Shown piece after piece: positions 49,612-57,499 of a stretch of 64,000 nt of DNA (its first letter is position 1; each line of letters opens with the position of its first letter). The position numbers were made by a program, and so were the translations under genes. Under the pieces are notes generated by a model that worked only from the letters and a program-made list of their open reading frames with translations, was not told the DNA's origin and made no database searches. The DNA is from a virus. The stretch lies in the IMG/VR virus record IMGVR_UViG_3300035661_000053, positions 1 through 64,000 of that record; one strand, given 5' to 3'.

Positions 49612-49667
49612 TAAAAAAGGTGCTCCTTGTGGCTACCTTGCTTACAGGTAAACACAAGTAGCACCTT
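49612..49667 (-). terminator. Long terminator after the major capsid gene
   Basis: Outer stem aaggtgct (49617-49624) / agcacctt (49660-49667), inner stem ttgtg/cacaa and a top stem acct/aggt, followed on the minus strand by six T. It lies about 190 bp beyond the capsid stop codon. Confidence 0.75.
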
Positions 49668-49857
49668 AAAAGTCAGGGGTGCAGTCCCGAAGTGGCTTCA
49701 CCCCCTCCTTGCGGATTATGCCCTCAGCACTGAGCATCAGGCAGTCCTCCTTCCAAAGGTTCGGAGAGTCTGACCACGAAGTCCCACTCTCCTCTCCTAC
49801 ACGGAACCAGAACCAACAGCCGAACTGACGAATCCGGTTCAATGTGTTGAATAGCTT
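49666..49857 (-). other. GC-rich structured block between capsid gene and terminator
   Basis: The 190 bp here are clearly more GC-rich than the surroundings. On the minus strand several stems are visible: ggagag/ctctcc, gggtg/caccc with an inner gaag/cttc, and gaacc/ggttc. The same stretch also stays open for 63 codons in the +1 frame of the capsid gene, ending at TAA 49666-49668, and would encode a Trp- and Cys-rich peptide (QFGCWFWFRVGEESGTSW ...). A TTG at its fifth codon (ACA-TTG) could also start it. It may be a structured RNA, a small gene or a +1 frameshift extension of the capsid protein; the sequence alone does not decide. Confidence 0.5.
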
Positions 49858-50887
49858 ACGCTGTTTCTATAACAATAATTTCCTCATTGTTAATTTTCCC
49901 GGCACCTTGAATTGTATAATACGCGATCGCGCGTTTACGACCAAAGGATGAATAGGAAGGGTCTTCCCGGAGTTCAACCTCATACGCGATAGCCCAACCA
50001 TAAGCGCGAGCCGAAATAAGAGCCGCCTTGTAAATAAACGGGGTGCTGAGTGATCCAGTTGCAGCCTTGTTCAGAGCGGCAGCATAGCTTGAGTCAGTAG
50101 GGTCAGCAGCTCCGTTAGGAGTGTTGGTAGTCTCGATGAAGCGTACTCCATTGTACTCCCCTATCTCGCCCTTGAATATCATTTCAGGATAAGCATATTG
50201 TTTAATAGAGTTAAGAGCATTTTTAAGAGCACGAGCCTGATGAGGATGAACAAAGCAAATGTAGAACTCCCCGTTCGCATCAGCAAACTTGAGCACATTT
50301 GCAGTATTCATTTGCTCAACAGCGGTATCAATATCATCCAGTGACAAGGTATTGACGACAGCATTTCTGTTCGCCGCTTTGTTAGCATAGATAACCTGTG
50401 TGCCAGAGAAAACGGCATCACGAAGCATATCATCAGTAACACGAGCATAGTCACGACCGAGGGAGATAGACGCGATGCTCATCTCATCCATGAAGGACAA
50501 AGAAAGCATTTTGCCTGTAACGCCTGCGGCGTTCATGTACTCCGTAACCTGAATAGGAACGGTAGTTTTGCTAAGTGACTTGATGACAACATCAGAATCT
50601 TCAGCAATTGCACCGCCACGGGCGAGGTTATTGTACTTGCTGAACACAATAGTGTCGCCGGGCTGCGCGATAAGGTCTTTTTTCAAAACAGCAAACTGAT
50701 CATACTTCAATGCAGGAGCAGCACTAAATAGGAGCTCATTCGTGTGCACCTTCAGGATGTTAGCTGGAATACCGGTCATGTTATTTCCATCAGCGGTAGC
50801 CGTGTAACCCTGACGCATTGCAGGAGCCACCATTTTCATGAAGAGTTTTTCAGCACTTTTTCCGTGCTTCTTAGAAATCAAGGACAT
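49856..50887 (-). CDS. Major capsid protein, N4-gp56 family (343 aa)
   Basis: The phrase YICFVHPHQARALKNAL, followed by AYPEMIFKGEIGEYNGVRFIETTNTP, is typical of the N4-gp56 group of HK97-fold capsid proteins. The N-terminal AEKLFMKMVAPAMRQGY and GDTIVFSKYNNLARGGAIAED fit as well. It lies downstream of a separate scaffold gene, the expected order. The stop codon at 49856-49858 is followed by the GC-rich block described above. Confidence 0.9.
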   Translation of the reverse strand: MSLISKKHGKSAEKLFMKMVAPAMRQGYTATADGNNMTGIPANILKVHTNELLFSAAPALKYDQFAVLKKDLIAQPGDTIVFSKYNNLARGGAIAEDSDVVIKSLSKTTVPIQVTEYMNAAGVTGKMLSLSFMDEMSIASISLGRDYARVTDDMLRDAVFSGTQVIYANKAANRNAVVNTLSLDDIDTAVEQMNTANVLKFADANGEFYICFVHPHQARALKNALNSIKQYAYPEMIFKGEIGEYNGVRFIETTNTPNGAADPTDSSYAAALNKAATGSLSTPFIYKAALISARAYGWAIAYEVELREDPSYSSFGRKRAIAYYTIQGAGKINNEEIIVIETA

Positions 50888-51006
50888 GTTATTTTCCTTT
50901 AAGTTATTTTAAGATGTTATAGATATTTTTTAGTAGCTATAACTTAAAGGACATTGAAATTTAGCGTGAATACTTTACTATGAACAGTTTTGCTAATTTT
51001 AAGTTT

Positions 51007-51777
51007 TTAATTCTGTTTTAATTTTGCTCGTTCTGCTTCGTATACCTTGCTGAGCTCAGACTGCTTGCGTTGCTGATAATCGAAGCCATTACGCAGTTTG
51101 CTAATGTCGAGCCGCTCAATGACCACAGGTGCTGGAGGTTCTTCACCACCTGGTACCTTTACTTCTGGGGCAATTTTCAAATTCGAACGTATGGTTGCCT
51201 CCATTTCAGAGTAACGGCTTTTCGCATTTTCAGCACTTGCCATAATTTCGGCTTCCGTATTTCCCTGAATAAGTTCTGGGAATATTTTTCCCTGCGCCTG
51301 CGCGATAACCGTCTGCTTCAAGGTCTCCAATTTCTGCTGATCAAATGCCTTCTTAAGATTTTCGTTCTCAATTTTTGTTTCCGTGAAGGCATCCTCTAGA
51401 GCAGCAAGTTTCGCGTTCATTTCTCTGGTAGAAGCTTCAATAGCTTCAGACGTTTTCTTGTCGAGCCCTTCTGTCTTCTTCTGTACCTCATACGCGTTAA
51501 GCTTTTCAGCAAGGTCTTTCTTTTCCTGCTCAAGAGCTGCTACCTTAGCATCAGACTCATTCTTTTTTTGAGCGAGATTGTCTCGTTCTGCTTGAGCAGC
51601 CTGCGCTTCCTGTTGAGCCTTCTCAATATCAGTATGCAACTGAGATTTTGTCTGCGTTGCCGCTGTCTTCATTGCCTCCGTTGCGAGGTTGCGCACCTTT
51701 ACGAGGTCCTCAGGTGTTACTTTCTCATCATCATACGAGTAATCAATACCTGCAATTTTTTCTGTCTTGATAGCCAT
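51007..51777 (-). CDS. Capsid scaffold protein (256 aa)
   Basis: Residues 30-175 are one long coiled coil rich in Ala, Glu, Lys and Gln (AQQEAQAAQAERDNLAQ, VAALEQEKKDLAEKLNAY). The C-terminal domain is short and basic (GFDYQQRKQSELSKVYEAERAKLKQ), as usual for scaffold proteins that bind the capsid subunit through the C-terminus. The place between portal and major capsid genes supports the role. No protease gene was recognised nearby. Confidence 0.8.
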   Translation of the reverse strand: MAIKTEKIAGIDYSYDDEKVTPEDLVKVRNLATEAMKTAATQTKSQLHTDIEKAQQEAQAAQAERDNLAQKKNESDAKVAALEQEKKDLAEKLNAYEVQKKTEGLDKKTSEAIEASTREMNAKLAALEDAFTETKIENENLKKAFDQQKLETLKQTVIAQAQGKIFPELIQGNTEAEIMASAENAKSRYSEMEATIRSNLKIAPEVKVPGGEEPPAPVVIERLDISKLRNGFDYQQRKQSELSKVYEAERAKLKQN

Positions 51778-51837
51778 GTTACTTTTCCTGCGAATTTTAA
51801 GTTATTGAATGATTGTTTAGATTAAAAATATTCTACA

Positions 51838-51879
51838 AATAAAAAAAGGTGTGCATTAATGCAATCATCAATGCACGCC
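51838..51879 (-). terminator. Terminator between the 71-aa gene and the scaffold gene
   Basis: Stem ggtgtgcatt (51848-51857) / aatgcacgcc (51870-51879) with one imperfect pair, followed on the minus strand by seven T residues. It separates terminase/portal transcription from scaffold/capsid transcription. Confidence 0.75.
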
Positions 51880-51888
51880 CAAGAAGAA

Positions 51889-52104
51889 TCAGGAAACACC
51901 GAGATTCTGGGAAGTACCTGCTGGTTGCTTGTTGTATGGCGTAGGAATTGCCCGGAGATCATCATTTTTTCCCTGCGGCATAGATTTCGTGGGAACACTT
52001 GCTAAATTGTTTTTCGTAACACCGCCGGTTACAGTTCTTGCTGCACCAACTGCATTAGGCGTGCCAGTTTCCTGAACCTTAAAAACTGAAAAATCTTTCT
52101 CCAT
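51889..52104 (-). CDS. Small Pro/Gly/Thr-rich protein (71 aa)
   Basis: Unrecognised and probably largely disordered (GTPNAVGAARTVTGGVTKNN, TPYNKQPAGTSQNLGVS). It lies after the portal gene and directly before a terminator, so it is likely a small head-module protein. Confidence 0.55.
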   Translation of the reverse strand: MEKDFSVFKVQETGTPNAVGAARTVTGGVTKNNLASVPTKSMPQGKNDDLRAIPTPYNKQPAGTSQNLGVS

Positions 52105-52211
52105 GACTTGTCCTTTTTATTTGAGTTGTTAATATTTTCAAAGCAATAATAAGCTATAAAGTTTTATTAACGCAAATAAAAAAATAGCTTACATAATTTT
52201 AAGCGCATGCC

Positions 52212-53891
52212 CTACTTCATCATGTTCTTCATCGCGTTATCATAAGTTTGCTGACTATGCACATCAGGATTTGTATTCATATTGGGTTCCTGCGTTTTTC
52301 TTGTTGCATTCGTGACAACAGTGTCACCCGCGAGAGAAGCCGCTTGTGCCATATCGTCACGAATTTCTTTTTCAATTTCCTTAGACTCAATATCAGTGAT
52401 ACCAATGTATGCACGAGCATAACGAGTAGACCACAAGCCTCCCGCAACCATATTTATCGCCATGTCAGCATCTAACTTTTCATCTCTTGGCATGGGGTTC
52501 TGCCACGTGATATAAGACTCGTATAACTCCGTGGGTATATCGTCATCTTGTATCATAGCAAGAGAATCATACTGAGTAAGATTGTCTTCTTCTATTGGAC
52601 TTTCAAAAGGATAATTCTGTTTTCTCGTTATCTCATCATAATTGCTGTAAGCTTTATTGAATTGGTCAAGAGCCTCTTTTATTATAGCTCCCGGCTTTAG
52701 TGTACCCTTCAAAAAAGCAATTTTCAGAATTGTCTTATTCATTTCAAGAAAGCCTGCCCCGTAAGTAATTCTCTTTTGCTCCATGACTTCAATCATGGGC
52801 ATATACTGAAGAGCCACCGCGATACCTGCCGTGTTAGAGATACTCGTGGGATTGCGCACTGCAATGGAAGGTATTCTTGCTTGCGAAAGAATAGCTTCTT
52901 CGAGTCTTGCAAGATGCGCAGACGCCGCTTCGAGATCAGAGTTAAGCATGAGGTTATTTATCGTTGCTCCCGCGGGTAACGACCACACGCGATTAGCCCC
53001 CCTTTGCAGGTCAGAGGCTTTTGCACCAATAATCACAGTTACGGGAGAAGCGTGATACTCGATAGTTTGCTGGATATTCTGGAGGGCTTCATCGTATTTC
53101 TTGCTGAGATCATTTGAACCAACGAGATCAGAGACACCAAAATAATCAAAAGCGAGGGGACTGTTCCTGAAATGCACAATAGGAATATTTGGTAGCACGT
53201 AACTCTCTGGGTCACTTGCAGGTTTATCCTCCATCAATTGCTGTCTCGCTCCAGGAGTATAGTAATACCCCGTTTGCAATTCCCCGTATTCAGAAAAACC
53301 AAAATTTGCTTTCGTGACAATTTCCTCGGTACCATAATAGAGGAAAGAGTGTAATTTGCCACGATCTAAAATGGGAAAGCATTTCAAGGGGTTCAGCAAT
53401 TCAAACAAAACGTCCTTCTGGTCTTCAAGTATCAATATCCAACCATCACCAGTGATACCTCCAACAAGACCGAGCTCCAAACCCAATTCATTATTTTCAC
53501 GATTGCCGAGTTTGTTTCTCTTGTACTGCCTTTGTAACCAGCGTTCTGTCGAGGGAAAATCCGTCGCCACGAGGAAACCTTTATTCATGAGGAAAGCAAG
53601 ATGCTTGTCAACAATAATTTTAGAGTAATTCTTCTCAATAAACCTGTTTTTGTACGTGACACCTCGAGCCTCTATCTGATTCCAATGATGCCCTATATAC
53701 ATGTTAAAATTTTCCACGTACGAGTTGAGCCGTTGTTGGTGTCGTTGCACGAGTTGCTGATATAGAGTTTTTGAAACCTCCGTGTCAACCTCCATATTCT
53801 GTGCCTTCATAAACGTGGAATTACGGAAATCAAAACCACGACTCATGACATTTGGGTAATCGGTTAGTCTCTTAGCTAAACCTCTTAGCAT
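52212..53891 (-). CDS. Portal protein (559 aa)
   Basis: The gene follows the large terminase by 3 bp. The sequence has the portal pattern: an N-terminal helical region, GGITGDGWILIL followed by LLNPLKCFPILD, then IPIVHFRNSPLAFDYFGVSDLVGSNDLSKKYDEALQNIQQTIEY and ATINNLMLNSDLEAASAHLARLEEAILSQARIPSIAV, which correspond to wing, stem and clip regions of siphophage portals. The last 40 residues are Asn/Thr-rich. Confidence 0.85.
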   Translation of the reverse strand: MLRGLAKRLTDYPNVMSRGFDFRNSTFMKAQNMEVDTEVSKTLYQQLVQRHQQRLNSYVENFNMYIGHHWNQIEARGVTYKNRFIEKNYSKIIVDKHLAFLMNKGFLVATDFPSTERWLQRQYKRNKLGNRENNELGLELGLVGGITGDGWILILEDQKDVLFELLNPLKCFPILDRGKLHSFLYYGTEEIVTKANFGFSEYGELQTGYYYTPGARQQLMEDKPASDPESYVLPNIPIVHFRNSPLAFDYFGVSDLVGSNDLSKKYDEALQNIQQTIEYHASPVTVIIGAKASDLQRGANRVWSLPAGATINNLMLNSDLEAASAHLARLEEAILSQARIPSIAVRNPTSISNTAGIAVALQYMPMIEVMEQKRITYGAGFLEMNKTILKIAFLKGTLKPGAIIKEALDQFNKAYSNYDEITRKQNYPFESPIEEDNLTQYDSLAMIQDDDIPTELYESYITWQNPMPRDEKLDADMAINMVAGGLWSTRYARAYIGITDIESKEIEKEIRDDMAQAASLAGDTVVTNATRKTQEPNMNTNPDVHSQQTYDNAMKNMMK

Positions 53892-53894
53892 CTT

Positions 53895-55541
53895 TTATCT
53901 CCAAAAATTTTTATCAAATTGGCTTACGGAATATATGGAATCTTGTGTCTCTAAAGCTATATCATCTATTTTTGTCTCAACACCATACACTGCCAAAGCA
54001 AGTGAATCAGGGTAGTCATCATGACCCTGCTCGGATGAATGATTCACTACAAGATAACCGTTCTTCACATTCTTTGTCATATTTGAAAGTTGTGTTATAA
54101 AATTTTTCCATTTCCGCAATTGCTTCGCGCCTGAAGAATTTGGAAAGGTTAACCTTTTGGCAAGAAGCTCCTTATACAACAACGAGTACATGGTTGACTT
54201 TGACTGCGTGCTGAAAACAAAAGGCATCACATTTTTCGAGCTATACTTATTCTTCAGCCTGTCAAACATGGGAGCACCAACACCCGTGGCATCAACAACA
54301 AGGGTGTCCCATTTATAGTTATCTATGAATTCACAAATTTGATAGAACTGCGCGTCATAATCGTCACCACTAAGCTCCAACCAGTTCTTTATTTTTTTAT
54401 CATGGCGCAAAAGCCTGCTATCAGAGTCAATGAGTATAGGGTTATCCCAATCAACCTCCAGAACAGTTACGACAGTGCTATCAAACTTTTTAGCAATGTC
54501 AACACCGATAACGTGTACTTTTTTGCGATCAAAAGGGGCAGTATAAAAGTCGCCACCTAAAGAAAGCAAGTACTCCTCGGTAACAAACATACCAGACTCG
54601 ATGAGCCATTTCAAACAGTAGCTCATTTGAAACTCATCAGAAAATTCACCAAGCTTTTCTTTTTCCTTCTCCACGTACCTGCGATAATACTTGTTGTATT
54701 TCCCGGCGAGAATATAATCAACCTCGTAATGATTCTTATGCGCGCGCTTTTTATTCATATCCTTGTCTTTATTCATTTTTATGATGTCATAAAAATAAGA
54801 CTTCTCAGTATGCACAGAGCCAAGATGTACAGTAGTTCCCAATGTTGAAGAGAGCATGGGTGAAATGGATTTCTTCAATATCGTGTCATTCATCAATTGA
54901 GTTTCATCAGTAACAACCAAATGATACGTGTCACCTTCAATAGCAACACGGGGGTCTGCGGATTTTACTTTGATAATAGAATTGTGCGGGAGCGCGGACA
55001 AATAATAGCTAAGCCTTTCTGGAAAACGCATACCAATATCAGGGTCAGAAAGTATTTCCCGTGCCTCATCCCTCTTGAAGATATTATTCACCTTGTTGCC
55101 GATAATAGCTGAACGGTCATAGTCAGGGGCGTACACGCCCGTGAAGAATCCCTTTTCAAATCTTATTATATGTGTTCTGATTTCCTGCTCACGAAATAAC
55201 CTTCCCAAAATAGGGAAAAGAACACTCATGGCGACTATTAAGCCGGATATGCCTGTACTTTTGCCGGACTGCCGAGAGAACAATTGCGTGATAGTTTCGC
55301 CATCAGCAATAATCAAAGAGTAAAGAATCCTTTGGTTAACCTCACGTTGATAGGGGTAAAAAGGAAAACCTTGAAGCAACTCCGCGAATTTTATAATAGC
55401 GTCAACTATCTTTTGCATGGTTAAGCGATCAAGCTTTAAGGCATTAATTTTCGCCTTATCAAGTATCTCCTCATCACTCAATTTTTGAGAAAAGGAGGAT
55501 TCCATTTTCTGCGCGTCAGGTGTTTTTGATGTTTTAGCCAT
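53895..55541 (-). CDS. terL: Terminase large subunit (548 aa)
   Basis: The ATPase has its Walker A at FSRQSGKSTGIS (residues about 88-98) and Walker B at HLVVTDETQLMND. The RNase H-like nuclease follows with the acidic motifs VIGVDIAKKFDS, TLVVDATGVGAP and HDDYPDSLALAVYG. It packages DNA into the prohead through the portal. A small subunit is not recognised next to it; the 80-aa gene upstream has no helix-turn-helix. Confidence 0.9.
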   Translation of the reverse strand: MAKTSKTPDAQKMESSFSQKLSDEEILDKAKINALKLDRLTMQKIVDAIIKFAELLQGFPFYPYQREVNQRILYSLIIADGETITQLFSRQSGKSTGISGLIVAMSVLFPILGRLFREQEIRTHIIRFEKGFFTGVYAPDYDRSAIIGNKVNNIFKRDEAREILSDPDIGMRFPERLSYYLSALPHNSIIKVKSADPRVAIEGDTYHLVVTDETQLMNDTILKKSISPMLSSTLGTTVHLGSVHTEKSYFYDIIKMNKDKDMNKKRAHKNHYEVDYILAGKYNKYYRRYVEKEKEKLGEFSDEFQMSYCLKWLIESGMFVTEEYLLSLGGDFYTAPFDRKKVHVIGVDIAKKFDSTVVTVLEVDWDNPILIDSDSRLLRHDKKIKNWLELSGDDYDAQFYQICEFIDNYKWDTLVVDATGVGAPMFDRLKNKYSSKNVMPFVFSTQSKSTMYSLLYKELLAKRLTFPNSSGAKQLRKWKNFITQLSNMTKNVKNGYLVVNHSSEQGHDDYPDSLALAVYGVETKIDDIALETQDSIYSVSQFDKNFWR

Positions 55542-55556
55542 TATTTTATTTTTTTG

Positions 55557-55799
55557 TTATATATAAATATAACAAAATTTCTGTAGAACTGGATACTGAT
55601 TTATCGTGTCATAGTATTTTTTATGCTCCAAGCATTCCCTTTTCAAAAGAAAGTTCACGTCATCAATTTCACAACCGAGGACACCCACGGAACCCTGAAC
55701 GTAATCCACCTTCTCCAAAATAGCATGGTCTTTCTTCTTGGGATGTCTGAGGAGTTTTCTACCTCGGCAATTCTCTTGTGATTTTATCATTAGCATCAT
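55557..55799 (-). CDS. Small hypothetical protein (80 aa)
   Basis: Unrecognised. The N-terminus is basic (SQENCRGRKLLRHPKKKDH) and the C-terminus aromatic (YYDTINQYPVLQKFCYIYI), with four Cys residues. It immediately precedes the large terminase; a small-terminase role is possible only by position. Confidence 0.45.
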   Translation of the reverse strand: MMLMIKSQENCRGRKLLRHPKKKDHAILEKVDYVQGSVGVLGCEIDDVNFLLKRECLEHKKYYDTINQYPVLQKFCYIYI

Positions 55800-55893
55800 T
55801 CGTTATTGCTGCGGGGTAAATTGTTGCGAAATGTATTCGCTTATTTAATCCCTAAATTTAGTCTCAAATACCTTCAGAAACGTCGGCGAAGCC

Positions 55894-56026
55894 TCTGATT
55901 TTTTCGGCAGAAAAAATCAGACCTCAAAACCATGTTTTCAGCATTAATACGTAGTATTAATGCGTTATTATTATTATAAGTAATTAATAGTTGCAGGTTT
56001 CCCGTAAACGGAAAACCCGTTTACGG
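55894..56026. promoter_or_regulatory. Three consecutive perfect hairpins
   Basis: Stem 1 (55894-55921): tctgatttttt / aaaaaatcaga, 11 bp. Stem 2 (55941-55963): gcattaatac / gtattaatgc, 10 bp with a 3-nt loop. Stem 3 (56002-56026): ccgtaaacgg / ccgtttacgg, 10 bp, containing the stop codon of the winged-helix gene. On the minus strand the first is followed by no T run of its own, so simple termination is not the obvious role for all. They fill the 220-bp gap between the accessory and head modules and may include operators, a terminator or a packaging/origin signal. Confidence 0.6.
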
Positions 56027-56356
56027 CTTATGTTTTTCATGTTGTGGAACCTCGAAAATTGTATAGTTATAACCGTTGAATTTGTTCTGGCTCGTTCTTA
56101 GTTGTTTTCTTTGCATGTAACCGAGATCAATTAATTCATTTATCGCGCTTAGTATACTTTCCCTGCCATCACGGAAATGCTTTTGTAGTTCCGATACATA
56201 GAGTACCCAAGTGTCAGGCAAAGACATACAATAGCAGTGTAGTCCCTTTGCTTTAAGAGAGAGACGGTTATCCCGTAGAGCATGGTTATTAATAATCGAA
56301 AAGCCTTCTGTGTGCTTTACCCGGATAATAGTTTTCCCTTTATTAATTTTTTTCAT
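56021..56356 (-). CDS. Winged-helix protein, replication-initiator-like (111 aa)
   Basis: The sequence follows the winged-helix N-terminal domain of plasmid and phage replication organisers: GFSIINNHALRDNRLSLKAKGLHCYCMSLPDTW, then ELQKHFRDGRESILSAINELIDLGYMQRKQLRT and a wing FNGYNYTIFEVPQHE. No second domain follows, so it may act as a DNA-binding regulator or initiator. It is coupled to the small upstream gene by an ATGA overlap, and its stop lies in the third hairpin. Confidence 0.75.
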   Translation of the reverse strand: MKKINKGKTIIRVKHTEGFSIINNHALRDNRLSLKAKGLHCYCMSLPDTWVLYVSELQKHFRDGRESILSAINELIDLGYMQRKQLRTSQNKFNGYNYTIFEVPQHEKHKP

Positions 56357-56481
56357 CTCTTGTTCTCCATAATCCGTGCAAAAACAAGACCACCATTAAG
56401 AACGTGGGTGTATTCTTCAGGTTGATACATTAGGAGAAGAGGAATAAGCTGGAAGTGTAGTTCGTTAATTTCTTTCTGCAT
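56353..56481 (-). CDS. Small protein (42 aa) coupled to the winged-helix gene
   Basis: The 42 residues (MQKEINELHFQLIPLLLMYQ ... RIMENKR) are helical. A Shine-Dalgarno-like AAAGGAG lies before the ATG at 56481, and its stop overlaps the next start (ATGA). Too short for standard gene callers. Confidence 0.65.
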   Translation of the reverse strand: MQKEINELHFQLIPLLLMYQPEEYTHVLNGGLVFARIMENKR

Positions 56482-56540
56482 AAGATAGCTCCTTTGAAAA
56501 GTGTTAGTGAATTCTTATCGAAGTATGGTTGCTAATATAA

Positions 56541-56575
56541 TAAAAGTCCCTCCCAATCCAAAAGTAGGGAGGGAC
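56541..56575 (-). terminator. Strong terminator
   Basis: Perfect 9-bp stem gtccctccc (56546-56554) / gggagggac (56567-56575), followed on the minus strand by TTTTATTATA. It separates the accessory genes to the right from the winged-helix genes. Confidence 0.8.
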
Positions 56576-56781
56576 AAAAAGGCTTCATTAGAGCCGTTTT
56601 AAGCGAGGAAAAGGATTTTTTGGGGTATTTCCTCGCCTGAGCCTTTTTTAGGGGCTTTTTGCCCCATAAATGGTCGTTTTACGGGCATTTAAGAGGGCTA
56701 TTTGAGGTACTTTTTGCCAGATAGACCGGAAAACGTGCCATAACGTGCTTTTTATATAGAAAAATATATATAATTTCTTAT
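56576..56781. other. Non-coding gap with G/C-run motifs, related to 2735-2908
   Basis: No gene is seen. The gap starts with ggcttcattaga-gccgttttaagc, close to an element at 2739-2763, and continues with spaced runs such as ggggta, ggggctttttgcccc and acgggca embedded in T-rich sequence. A small cgaggaaa/tttcctcg stem is included. Candidate origin, regulatory or packaging region. Confidence 0.45.
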
Positions 56782-56952
56782 TCACGATGCCATCAGATAA
56801 GGAGCAAAAAAACAACCTTGTCTAATGGCTTTGTAGCCCGATAAATTAGCAGCCACAGTAATAACAGCGCAGCCTAAAAGATAAGTTGCTTTGGCATCGT
56901 TTGATGCGCGCTCCGCGATGCCACGCGTTTTATTAGCTATAGAAATAATCAT
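56782..56952 (-). CDS. Small hypothetical protein (56 aa)
   Basis: Starts MIISIANKTRGIAERASNDA and contains a moderately hydrophobic stretch (TYLLGCAVITVAANL) that could be one membrane segment. The ATG at 56952 overlaps the previous stop by 20 bp. Unrecognised. Confidence 0.5.
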   Translation of the reverse strand: MIISIANKTRGIAERASNDAKATYLLGCAVITVAANLSGYKAIRQGCFFAPYLMAS

Positions 56953-57172
56953 GTCTTTGTTTTCTTTCTTTTGCTTTCTTTCTTCCACGCGCGACTGCTT
57001 CCTTGTTAGCAATTTTTTTGCAATCATTGCAGTATTTACTTTTTACATCACCAGTGCAACTTTTTCTGCATATTGCACATTTGTATTCTACTGACCGATC
57101 AGTTTTCAGAGTAATTTGCATAGAAACCTTAGTATTATTTGGTAGGATATTGAGAACCATTTGTACTGCCAT
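56933..57172 (-). CDS. Small zinc-ribbon protein (79 aa)
   Basis: A CAICRKSC ... KYCNDCKKIANKEA arrangement (C-x2-C and C-x2-C) forms a probable zinc ribbon, followed by a very basic tail (ARGRKKAKERKQRHDY). The start at 57172 (MAVQMVLNIL) overlaps the previous gene by 67 bp. Likely nucleic-acid binding. Confidence 0.6.
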   Translation of the reverse strand: MAVQMVLNILPNNTKVSMQITLKTDRSVEYKCAICRKSCTGDVKSKYCNDCKKIANKEAVARGRKKAKERKQRHDYFYS

Positions 57173-57483
57173 TCCGAGTACATAATTTCTAAAAACCAAG
57201 AGGCGCACTCAAAATAAATGACCCACCATTTCCAAGCACCATTTGAATCATGCATAAAGAAGTCTTGTCCTATATGCAAGTTCCAGAGTGGTATCCAATA
57301 GCAGTACCAAGTGTGATGAGCCCATTTGTAAAATCTATCCCAATCTTTTGGGTCTTTTTGAAAGAGCCTTCCTAAGTCCGGGGTCATAGATATAACACAA
57401 GCAACACCCAGTATAAGAATGTTGCTTGTGAATAGACGAGTTAGCAGGAGTCCTTGTACCCCGTGCTGCGGCGTTGATGCCAT
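57106..57483 (-). CDS. Aromatic-rich membrane-associated protein (125 aa)
   Basis: One clear membrane helix at the N-terminus (SNILILGVACVISM) and a strikingly Trp- and Tyr-rich remainder (WAHHTWYCYWIPLWN, WKWWVIYFECASWFLEIMYSEWQYKWF), which may add one or two membrane or interfacial helices. No family is recognised. It lies downstream of the exported nuclease, from which it is separated by a 17-bp tandem duplication. Confidence 0.55.
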   Translation of the reverse strand: MASTPQHGVQGLLLTRLFTSNILILGVACVISMTPDLGRLFQKDPKDWDRFYKWAHHTWYCYWIPLWNLHIGQDFFMHDSNGAWKWWVIYFECASWFLEIMYSEWQYKWFSISYQIILRFLCKLL

Positions 57484-57499
57484 TAGTTTATTGATGCCA

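Noticed and set aside
49666-49857. tRNA or RNase P RNA
   Set aside because: No cloverleaf and no recognisable conserved RNase P core; the stems seen do not match either class by eye.
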